From Microbacterium sp. TPD7012 (lineage in GTDB: Bacteria > Actinomycetota > Actinomycetes > Actinomycetales > Microbacteriaceae): a stretch of DNA of 64,000 nucleotides. Below are positions 57,907 through 64,000 of this stretch, one piece after another; position 1 is the first letter of the stretch; each line of letters opens with the position of its first letter. Position numbers and translations under genes: made by a program. Location of the stretch: the NCBI RefSeq assembly GCF_003075395.1, contig NZ_QDFV01000002.1, positions 558,001 through 622,000 of the forward strand, read 5' to 3'. Under the pieces are notes generated by a model. The model saw only the letters and a list, made by a program, of their open reading frames with translations. It ran no database searches and was not told where the DNA came from.

Positions 57907-59970
57907 TCAGGCGAAGAGGACCGAAGTAGAATTGCCGGGTTCACCCACCCATAGTGCGCCCGCCGTGTCGCCGTTAAACCCCTGTCCTGGCTGTGTGGTG
58001 TTCTTTTCCAGCACAGGTGAGGGGCTTACGACGATACGTCGTCCGGTGGCGGCGGCGGACCGGAGCTGAATCTGAACACGCGCTCCCTCGGTGAGTGCCG
58101 CAGTGACAGGGATAGCCGCGGTCAGCCGCTTCGTTTCACCGGGATTGATCGTCGTGATCGGTCCAACCACGGAGTTCGTCACCGACGGTGTGGACGAGAC
58201 GTTACGGTATCCGAGAACGACGGCCGCAAGCGTGACAGCTGGGTAGCCCGCCGGGACCGTGACCTCCACCGAGGCGGCCAAGGGAACACCCGGTCCAACC
58301 GCAATCGGAGTGGTGTTGTAGACGATCGGGTTGAAGGTTGTGGCGGTGTCGAGTAAATCGATGACGCCGTTAGGACCGCCCGTGCCCGCTGCGGGGAGGA
58401 TCGTCCACCCGTCCCATGTGTCGAGTCGTGATTTCGGAAGCATATTGAGGCGGTAAGCCGCCGCCATGAGCGGCGCGACGCCCGGTGCAGGGCTCACGGC
58501 GTAGACCGTGTTTCCAAGCGCAGCCGTTCCCGGATAAGACTGGTGCGACGCCTCCACAAAGCAGTCGTGGAGAAGGTTGCCAGACGCGCTGAGCGTATAA
58601 GGGGTTTCTCCAACGTTGAGCGTGAAGCTGGTGAACTCATTGCCTACCGAGCCCTGACCCGCCGAGGAGCCCTGACTGTTGTTGGAGCAGTTGATGCCGA
58701 TTTTCGGCGACTTCAGACGACCACCGAGGAAACGGTTGTACCGACCAGAAACGACGTTCAAAACACCGGTCGCGGACTGGGTGACATCGATGTTGATGGT
58801 CACGAAGGTGTTGTGCGAATTGGGGGCGTCCCATCCTTCCTCGTTGATCGAGGTCCGGTCGTCGAGGTAGACACCCACCCACGAGTGGCCGGTGACAGTG
58901 ATGTCCTCGAAGTGATTCTGCTCACAACCCTGGTATAGCCAGAACGCGGACCCCTTAAATGCGGCGGGGACTGAACTGTCGTGAAGGTGGATGCGCCGCC
59001 CGAGATTGTAGGCGGAGCCGCGGGAGAACATCATGCCGCCGGTTTCTCCGTTCACGATACGGAGGTCATACTCGCCCCAGGCTGAGAGCTGGACGAGCAC
59101 CGCGTAGACGCTCGCGGGAGCGCCGTTGACGGGCTTATTACCGTCGATCGTGGGGAAACCGATGATTCCAGACCTGACGGTCCCGAACGTGAGAGCCACA
59201 CCAGTCGCCGTCGCTTGAGCCGGCCGGTCAAGAGCGATGACATCGCCGGATATTCCTACGATGGTTGCGTAGAGTCGACGCGCAACACCAATGGGGGCCG
59301 TGGCCGTATGCGCGGCAGGCGTCGTGCCGAAAGCTCCGCGCGAGACACCCGTCAACGCGCCAGCGGTGCGCCCGGTGAAGGTGATCAACTCGTCATCGAT
59401 GATCAAAGTACCGGCGGCTGCAAGGCCGGTGACATTGATCAGCGTCAGGTCAGTGCTGGTCGCGTCCACCGCTCCGGACAGACGGCTCTGCTGTGAGTCA
59501 AGCAGTCCTCCGGCGGCGAAGATCGCTACCCGCGCACCAATCTCGATCCCTGCCACACCGCCAAGGGTCACAGTCACATCCCGGGACCCCTTCACGGCCG
59601 ATGCCGTGCGTGAGCTGAGCCGAGTGGTGATTACGTTCGGCGCGAGGCCATCGGGAGACTGAATCGTGACACCAGGGATATCGAGCACGACCCGGGAATC
59701 CAACACGATGCCCTTAGCGAGGTACACACCCGGAGGGGCACTTACCCGCCCGCCACCGGCTGCGACGGCAGCATCGTTCGCAGCCTGGAATGCGTCCCGG
59801 TTGACCGTCCAAGACGCGGCAGGGTCCGCACCATAGTCGGCGGCGGAGAACGTGCCCAAGGCCGCCGCTGACAGCTCGTCATTGAGACGGATGCGCACCG
59901 CCTCGTCGAACTGCGTACGAGCAGGGTCTTCGGGCGAGGTCAAAGGCGGTATCGGGATAGTTGTGGGCAA
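57907..59970 (-). CDS. Phage-type tailspike / pectate-lyase-fold protein
   Basis: A 687-residue protein without a signal peptide. It begins like phage tail or baseplate proteins (TIPIPPLTSPEDPARTQFDE). The N-terminal part of a right-handed beta-helix follows, with SAADYGADPAASWTVNRDAF and AGGGRVSAPPGVYLAKGIVL (about residues 42-90, Pectate_lyase_3-like), then Asn/Gly-rich helix rungs (NHFEDITVTGHSWVGVYLDD, SHNTFVTINIDVTQSATGVL). A C-terminal jelly-roll-like module ends GFNGDTAGALWVGEPGNSTS, the D-G-D-T...W-x-G-x-P-x-x-S-T-S ending typical of tail proteins in actinobacteriophages. It starts at TTG with GAGGAG upstream. Its activity would be binding or cleaving a polysaccharide. Base composition is lower in GC than the backbone, and no other phage gene is near. 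Confidence 0.8.
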   Translation of the reverse strand: MPTTIPIPPLTSPEDPARTQFDEAVRIRLNDELSAAALGTFSAADYGADPAASWTVNRDAFQAANDAAVAAGGGRVSAPPGVYLAKGIVLDSRVVLDIPGVTIQSPDGLAPNVITTRLSSRTASAVKGSRDVTVTLGGVAGIEIGARVAIFAAGGLLDSQQSRLSGAVDATSTDLTLINVTGLAAAGTLIIDDELITFTGRTAGALTGVSRGAFGTTPAAHTATAPIGVARRLYATIVGISGDVIALDRPAQATATGVALTFGTVRSGIIGFPTIDGNKPVNGAPASVYAVLVQLSAWGEYDLRIVNGETGGMMFSRGSAYNLGRRIHLHDSSVPAAFKGSAFWLYQGCEQNHFEDITVTGHSWVGVYLDDRTSINEEGWDAPNSHNTFVTINIDVTQSATGVLNVVSGRYNRFLGGRLKSPKIGINCSNNSQGSSAGQGSVGNEFTSFTLNVGETPYTLSASGNLLHDCFVEASHQSYPGTAALGNTVYAVSPAPGVAPLMAAAYRLNMLPKSRLDTWDGWTILPAAGTGGPNGVIDLLDTATTFNPIVYNTTPIAVGPGVPLAASVEVTVPAGYPAVTLAAVVLGYRNVSSTPSVTNSVVGPITTINPGETKRLTAAIPVTAALTEGARVQIQLRSAAATGRRIVVSPSPVLEKNTTQPGQGFNGDTAGALWVGEPGNSTSVLFA

Positions 59971-60287
59971 GAGCTTCTCCTCGGTTCATTTCATTGCTTC
60001 TGTGCAGCGCGGCTGCAGCCTAGTCGCGACCCTAGCGATGCCTTTCGACATTCCAGCCGTGATCCTTACTATCGTCACCGAACGTCGTTGCCGCGGGCCT
60101 GTCTGACAAAGACTCGCTCGTGCGTCGCCCCAGAACGCCATCGCTGTGCGTGAGCACGCCGAGTTACCGTGCGCTGGCGCCTCGAACTTTTCCGGCCGAG
60201 CAGGATCCCAGGCCTGGGAGCTCACGGAGTGCAGCACTTAGAACCATCGTCCAGGCGTACGCCCTCCACTCTCTAGGTTGATCAATC
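59971..60287. other. Gene-poor region upstream of the tailspike gene
   Basis: No convincing gene is seen. A minus-strand frame of 84 codons (59986-60237) has no recognisable product and no good start signal. A plus-strand frame ends in AWELTECST, also unrecognised. With the epimerase fragment next to it, the whole stretch looks like degraded DNA. Confidence 0.5.
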
Positions 60288-60420
60288 ATGAAGCTCATAA
60301 GCGTCGTCGGTGCTCGCCCGCAGTTTCGTCAGGTTGGCTCCCATCCATAAGGTGGGGCGAGCGGCTGGGGCGGATCACACCATCGTGCACACCGGCCAAC
60401 GCTACGATCCGATGCTCCGT
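60288..60420 (+). pseudogene. Fragment of a UDP-GlcNAc 2-epimerase (WecB/MnaA type), frameshifted and truncated
   Basis: From the ATG at 60288 the frame reads MKLISVVGARPQF and is lost after residue 13. A one-base insertion (the C after TTT, near 60327) moves the rest to the next frame: VRLAPIHKVGRAAGADHTI, then VHTGQRYDPML. Together these are the first ~43 residues of a WecB-type epimerase. Homology ends at about 60420, where a structured inverted-repeat element begins; the other ~320 codons are missing. It is a different subfamily from the intact gene at 49289 (which starts VMTVVGTRPEII), so it is a relic of another sugar-nucleotide locus. Confidence 0.85.
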
Positions 60421-60426
60421 GCGTTA

Positions 60427-60507
60427 GCGTGAGTCACGAAGACATCCGTGTTCAGAGTCTGAGTGTGGTAGCCCACATCCTGCTCAGAGGTCTTCGCTAA
60501 CTCACGC
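60427..60507. repeat. Structured inverted-repeat element beside the epimerase fragment
   Basis: GCGTGAGT (60427-60434) pairs with ACTCACGC (60500-60507), and CGAAGAC (60437-60443) pairs with GTCTTCG (60490-60496). This makes a 15-bp stem with a small internal loop. The ~46-nt interior holds a second hairpin (TGTGG-tag-CCACA) and the palindrome TCAGAGTCTGA. It could be the end of a small mobile element, a MITE-like repeat or a strong terminator. No transposase is present. Confidence 0.6.
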
Positions 60508-60556
60508 GTTCATAACGTCCCGACGAATAACAACTCGCGCGCTTCGAGCCCGCTTC

Positions 60557-61237
60557 TCACGGTCCGCCCCAGCGCGACACGGGCCAGAGGATCGGCCCGG
60601 CCTTGCCGAACACCGAGTCCCGCTGCATCCAGCGCCAGCATCCGTCGTCCGGGTCGGCGACACCGCGGCACAGGAACACGGAATCCGCGGAATTCGCCCT
60701 GTTGTCGCCCAGCACCAGGTACGAATTCTCAGGCACCGTCACCTCGGCGAAGCACCGCGTCGACAGGGGTGTGGTGTCGCAGTCGAGCTCGCCGCTGACG
60801 AACGGCAGGTCCTTCACGACGTAGGGCTCGTCGAGCGGCTCGCCGTCGACGAGGACCCGCCCCTCGGCATCGCAGCACTCGACCGTCTGCCCCTCGCCCG
60901 CGATGACCCTCTTCACGAGCACATAGGGGCGGATGCCGGTGGTCTCGCCGATCCACTGCAGCGCTCCGGTCGCCCAGTTGCCGGCTGCGGGCTTCTCGCC
61001 CCAGCTGTCGTCGGGCCGGAACACGACGATGTCGCCGGGAGCGGGGTCGGAGCCGAGGAACGCGAGCCTGTTCACGACGATCCGATCTCCGGGCTCGAGC
61101 GTCGGAGACATCGAGCCGGACGAGGGCTGCCCGAGGAACGCGACGATGATGGCCGTGAGCGCCAGCGCGAGGGCGACGTTGAGCCACACTCCGCCGATTC
61201 TGCGGCGACGAGGAGCAGGGGATTCTGCGGTCGTCAT
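60557..61237 (-). CDS. lepB: Signal peptidase I
   Basis: A 226-residue type I signal peptidase. It has one N-terminal membrane helix (about residues 18-36), the catalytic Ser42 in SSGSMSPTLEPGD and the general-base Lys109 in YVLVKRVIAGEGQ. The box E motif LVLGDNRANSADS is at about 172-184. It removes signal peptides of exported preproteins at the outer face of the membrane. Two Cys-rich insertions (VECCDAEGR; LDCDTTPLSTRCF) are present. GGAGA precedes the ATG. Divergent from the next gene. Confidence 0.95.
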   Translation of the reverse strand: MTTAESPAPRRRRIGGVWLNVALALALTAIIVAFLGQPSSGSMSPTLEPGDRIVVNRLAFLGSDPAPGDIVVFRPDDSWGEKPAAGNWATGALQWIGETTGIRPYVLVKRVIAGEGQTVECCDAEGRVLVDGEPLDEPYVVKDLPFVSGELDCDTTPLSTRCFAEVTVPENSYLVLGDNRANSADSVFLCRGVADPDDGCWRWMQRDSVFGKAGPILWPVSRWGGP

Positions 61238-61274
61238 CTCGGTCTCCAGGTCGCGCGCACGGGGGTCCAGCCAA

Positions 61275-61280
61275 TACTGT
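61275..61280 (+). promoter_or_regulatory. -10 box (TACTGT) for leaderless membrane-protein gene
   Basis: TACTGT lies exactly 6 nt before the ATG at 61287 in the lepB intergenic region, where no Shine-Dalgarno precedes the ATG at a usual distance. The -35 is not clear. Confidence 0.45.
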
Positions 61281-61286
61281 CAGGGA

Positions 61287-62357
61287 ATGGACCAATATTC
61301 TGCGAGTGCGGCGACGCACGCGCCGGAGGCCCGCGCGCGGCTCCGGTCTGCACCGAGTCGCCTTCTCATTCCTGATGTCCTGCGCGGCTTCGCGATCATC
61401 GCGATGCTCATCGCCCACGCGGCATCCTTCGTGCCGAACGCCCCGTGGGCCGTCAAGTTCATCACGGCGAACTTCAGCGACGTCGCGTCGCCCCTGTTCG
61501 CGCTCGTGATGGGGATGTCGGCGGAGCTGGTGTGGCGGCGCGGAGGACGCGTGGGGACGACGCTGCTCCAGCAGACGCTCCGGGGCCTCTTCCTCGTCGT
61601 CCTGGGCGTCTGGATGGCCTCCTGGGGCTCGTGGGTGGCCGTGGTGCTCGCCTACCTCGGTCTGCTCATCATCATCGGGGCGCCGATCCTGCTCGCCCGT
61701 ACGCCCGTCGTGATCGCCGTGACCGTCGTGATCCTCGTCGTGAGCCAGCCCCTGCTCGCCCTCGCCCGCACCTGGGTGTGGGCCTACACGAGCGGCGACC
61801 CGGTGCGAGAGGTCATGACCTGGCTGTTCCTCGGCCCCCAGTATCGGGTCGTCAACCTGCTGCCGATGTTCCTCATCGGCGCGCTGCTCATCCGTCACGG
61901 CCTCAAGCGGGATCGCCTGCTCTGGGTGCTCGCTGCAGCGGCGCCGCTGGCATACCTGGCCTGGGGTGTCGGCCAGCGTCTCGGCACGGTGCAGTCGGGC
62001 GACTACCTCGACACCCTCAAGGACTTCGGTCTCGTCTTCGCCGTCTACGTCTGCGTGGTCCTCGCGGCGACCGTCCGTCGGGAGCGCGCGCAGCGCGTCT
62101 GGGGCGCGATCTTCGTCCCGCTCCGCGCCTGCGGCCAGGTCGCGCTTTCGCTCTACCTGCTGCACGTCGGGCTCATCGCGCTCTGGAACAACGCCTACGG
62201 TCGTCCTGCCGAGAACTTCTATCCGGGCTGGCTCGTCATCGTGCCCGGCATGATCCTCATCGGATGGCTGTGGTGGCGCTTCGTCGGCACCGGGCCCGTC
62301 GAATGGGTCATGGGCTGGCTCACGGGTCGACCGAAGGCGATCCGCCGCACGGCGTAG
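61287..62357 (+). CDS. DUF418/DUF1624-like integral membrane protein (acyltransferase type)
   Basis: A 356-residue protein with about 10 membrane helices. It opens with LLIPDVLRGFAIIAMLIAHA, the R-G-x-A/F-I-x-x-M helix shared by the DUF418, DUF1624 (heparan-alpha-glucosaminide acetyltransferase-like) and acyltransferase-3 families. The C-terminus has CGQVALSLYLLHVGLIALWN, the DUF418-type end. Related proteins transfer acyl groups to envelope sugars, but no direct evidence here. It is divergent from lepB. Confidence 0.8.
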   Translation: MDQYSASAATHAPEARARLRSAPSRLLIPDVLRGFAIIAMLIAHAASFVPNAPWAVKFITANFSDVASPLFALVMGMSAELVWRRGGRVGTTLLQQTLRGLFLVVLGVWMASWGSWVAVVLAYLGLLIIIGAPILLARTPVVIAVTVVILVVSQPLLALARTWVWAYTSGDPVREVMTWLFLGPQYRVVNLLPMFLIGALLIRHGLKRDRLLWVLAAAAPLAYLAWGVGQRLGTVQSGDYLDTLKDFGLVFAVYVCVVLAATVRRERAQRVWGAIFVPLRACGQVALSLYLLHVGLIALWNNAYGRPAENFYPGWLVIVPGMILIGWLWWRFVGTGPVEWVMGWLTGRPKAIRRTA

Positions 62358-62369
62358 ACCCGCGGCGGC

Positions 62370-63362
62370 TCACGCCGGCGGGGCGGTCGCGAGGGCGCGG
62401 ATGCTGTCGATGAGCAGCGCCGTCTCGTCGCTGCCGACCGCGAGGGGACCGGCCTGCAGCCCGTCGGTGCCGATCAGGGCGGCCACCGGGGTCGCCCGGC
62501 CTGTGCCCAGACTCGCGCTCAGCGATCCGCCGACGTCGAGCGCGAAGCGCGCGGCCTGGGGGAGGGCGTGGGCCGAGGCGGTGCCCGCAGCCCCCGACGC
62601 GGCCCTCTGCACGACGTAGAGGTCGACGAGCCCGTTCAGGTCGTCTTCGGCCGCTGTGAGGGCCGTCAGAGCGGTCTCGCAGGCGTGGCAGCCCGGCGAG
62701 ACGAACACCAGCAGGCGGGCGCGGGAGCCTGCGGCGAGCAGATCGACGATCTCGCCCGTCTCCGGCACGACGACCGCACCCGCTCCGCGGTCAGCGGGCG
62801 ATGAGGCAGCCGGGGTCGTCGTGGAGGCGCGGACGGTCGCCCAGGTGGCCACCGCGATCAGCGCCGCGGCCGCGAGCGCTCCGACCGCCGGCACGACCGA
62901 CGACGGCGACGAGAGGGCGAGCGGCACCCCGACGGGCCCGCCGAGGAGCGTCTGAACGAGGATCGACGACGCCAGCACGGCGGAGGCCGCGATGGTCAGC
63001 ATCACGTTGCGCAGGATCAGTCGCGGACCGATCGCGGACGGGATCCACTCGCCGAAGCATCCGCAGTCATCGGTGGCGCCCTTCCGGTGAGCCCGGACGA
63101 CGACGATGAGGAGACCGGCCGTGAGGACGAACGCGCCGGCGGCGAAACCGACGAAGAGCCATCCCCCGGTGGCGACGAGTCCGACGGCGACCACGGCTTC
63201 CGCAGCGATCAGGGCGACGGCAGCGGCATCCGGGTGGCGTACCGGGATCTGCAGGGCGGCGAACGACGCGCTCCCGCGGTCGGCGGACCGGAGCTTGCCG
63301 AGGGCGCTCACGGCGAACACCAGGGCGAGGAACACCGTCAGGGGGACGACGAATGCGTGCAT
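62370..63362 (-). CDS. MauE/DoxX-type membrane protein fused to a thioredoxin-like domain
   Basis: A 330-residue protein. The N-terminal ~180 residues have five to six membrane helices with the MauE signature LGKLRSADRGSASFAALQIP and a paired Cys motif DCGCFG (Cys100, Cys102). The C-terminal ~130 residues form an outside TlpA-like thioredoxin fold with VFVSPGCHACETAL (Cys225, Cys228). The membrane part could pass electrons to the thioredoxin part, making a single-chain thiol oxidoreductase for exported proteins. Convergent with the preceding membrane gene. Confidence 0.8.
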   Translation of the reverse strand: MHAFVVPLTVFLALVFAVSALGKLRSADRGSASFAALQIPVRHPDAAAVALIAAEAVVAVGLVATGGWLFVGFAAGAFVLTAGLLIVVVRAHRKGATDDCGCFGEWIPSAIGPRLILRNVMLTIAASAVLASSILVQTLLGGPVGVPLALSSPSSVVPAVGALAAAALIAVATWATVRASTTTPAASSPADRGAGAVVVPETGEIVDLLAAGSRARLLVFVSPGCHACETALTALTAAEDDLNGLVDLYVVQRAASGAAGTASAHALPQAARFALDVGGSLSASLGTGRATPVAALIGTDGLQAGPLAVGSDETALLIDSIRALATAPPA

Positions 63363-63383
63363 GACTTCATCTTGGCGGATCAG

Positions 63384-63419
63384 CAGAGCGGCCGGACCCC
63401 GAAGGATCCGGCCGCTCTG
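63384..63419 (-). terminator. Terminator after the small Tat-exported protein gene
   Basis: CAGAGCGGCCGGA and TCCGGCCGCTCTG form a perfect 13-bp stem with a 10-nt loop. It lies 33 nt past the stop at 63453 and 21 nt before the ATG of the MauE-like gene. It should end the first gene's transcript, separating the two. Confidence 0.75.
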
Positions 63420-63452
63420 GTGGTCTGACTTCTCAGATCCTCTGGTGCCCGA

Positions 63453-63956
63453 TCAGGTGGCCGAGCAGAGGATGAGGGTCGAGCTCACCGAACCGGCAGG
63501 CTTGCCACCGGTGCCGGTGTAACCGGCGGGGAGCGTGGTCGTCGCGTTCAGCGTGAACGCGACCGAGATCGAAAGCGTGGTGCGGAAGGCGATGGTGCCG
63601 CCAGCCGGGACCGGAGCGCTCAGGACGATCTGGGTGCTCGTGGGCGACAGGACGTTGACGGCAGCCGTGCCGCCCGTGACGCTGAAGACACCGATGTTGG
63701 CGATGCCGCCGCCGGTGATGGTGACCGTGGTACCCGCCGGGATCGGCTCGGTGGCACTGGCTTCGAGCGTGAACCCAGGGCCCAGGACGCCGAGGACTCC
63801 ACAGGAGCCGTCGAGCGCGAAGGCTCCGATGTCTCCGCCGGATGCCGCTGCGAGCGGCGTTGCGACGGCAGCCGCGATCACCGGCACCGACCATGCGGCG
63901 CCCTTGACGACGGTGCGGCGCGAGAAGCCGCTGTTCTTCTGGATTTCTTCGGTCAC
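63453..63956 (-). CDS. Small Tat-exported protein, unknown
   Basis: A 167-residue protein with a twin-arginine signal (SRRTVVKGAAWSVPVIAAAV, cleavage near LAAASG, residue ~43). The mature ~125 residues are Gly/Thr/Val-rich beta-sandwich-like, with two cysteines (DGSCGVLG and LILCSAT at the end) that could form a disulphide. I recognise no family; similar short Tat proteins with Ig-like folds are frequent in Microbacteriaceae. The GTG start at 63956 is chosen because GGGAGG lies 8 nt upstream; ATG 63974 is an alternative. Confidence 0.7.
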   Translation of the reverse strand: MTEEIQKNSGFSRRTVVKGAAWSVPVIAAAVATPLAAASGGDIGAFALDGSCGVLGVLGPGFTLEASATEPIPAGTTVTITGGGIANIGVFSVTGGTAAVNVLSPTSTQIVLSAPVPAGGTIAFRTTLSISVAFTLNATTTLPAGYTGTGGKPAGSVSSTLILCSAT

Positions 63957-64000
63957 GTGAGTGCCCTCCCTCATAGATGCAGATACGGTTCCCCGTTGTG

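Noticed and set aside
59986..60237. 84-codon minus-strand gene upstream of the tailspike
   Set aside because: No family, no ribosome binding site, and it lies in DNA that otherwise looks degraded.
33574..60510. Polyketide or peptide biosynthetic cluster
   Set aside because: The aminotransferase, SDR and PqqD-like genes could suggest one, but no PKS, NRPS, cyclase or precursor-peptide gene is present and all surrounding genes fit a Wzx/Wzy glycan.
57907..60556. Prophage
   Set aside because: Only one tail-type gene is present. No capsid, portal, terminase, lysis or integrase genes occur on either side.

Overview
The window reads as the chromosome of a high-GC Gram-positive actinobacterium of the Microbacteriaceae, most likely a Microbacterium. 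The reasons are the GC-rich third codon positions, the rplM-rpsI-glmM order, frequent GTG and TTG starts, ATGA/GTGA stop-start overlaps, and many starts preceded by a TAnnnT -10 box exactly 6-7 nt upstream with no ribosome binding site, the signature of leaderless actinobacterial mRNA. The genus is an inference; no rRNA gene is present to settle it.

Layout. 1-5.5 kb: ordinary genes (BASS transporter end, FBP zinc protein, enoyl-CoA hydratase, inositol monophosphatase, M23 endopeptidase), then tRNA-Thr and tRNA-Met with a terminator. 5.6-10 kb: small accessory genes and regulator/oxidoreductase pairs (TetR with SDR, HxlR with alcohol dehydrogenase) with visible operators. 10-17.5 kb: a sugar-uptake operon (DeoR/LacI-type regulator, binding protein, two permeases, 2-hydroxyacid dehydrogenase, Tat-exported beta-propeller protein). 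19-21.4 kb: TetR plus DHA2 drug-efflux operon. 21.5-23.5 kb: an Asp23 / ECF sigma / Asp23-like / Asp23-like operon. 23.6-33.5 kb: QorB-like/HxlR pair, amino-acid permease, truA, GlxA-type regulator, MBL-fold protein, rplM-rpsI, glmM.

33.6-60.5 kb is a surface-glycan region. Its left part encodes a GtrA / GT2 / GT39-like three-component glycosylation set, a DUF559 endonuclease-like gene between 14-bp direct repeats, and two tandem tyrosine autokinases of the Wzz-CpsD type. A long plus-strand operon (41.65-54.1 kb) follows. Four consecutive genes match the Campylobacter PglF, PglE, PglC and PglD set, which makes N,N'-diacetylbacillosamine and loads it on undecaprenyl phosphate. Next come a WbuB-like glycosyltransferase, CapE, CapF and the 2-epimerase CapG/WecB (UDP-N-acetyl-L-fucosamine synthesis), a second glycosyltransferase, a Wzx flippase, an unusual nucleotidyltransferase-like protein and a DUF4012 protein. 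A Wzy-like polymerase lies on the opposite strand. The genes predict a Wzx/Wzy polysaccharide or glycolipid begun on diNAcBac and containing L-FucNAc. Base composition drops from about 50.4 kb, and the far end holds a phage-type tailspike/pectate-lyase gene, a frameshifted fragment of a second 2-epimerase and a structured inverted-repeat element. This end therefore looks like a recombination hot spot.

60.5-64 kb: signal peptidase I, an integral-membrane acyltransferase-like protein, a MauE/thioredoxin fusion and a small Tat-exported protein, probably back in the conserved backbone.
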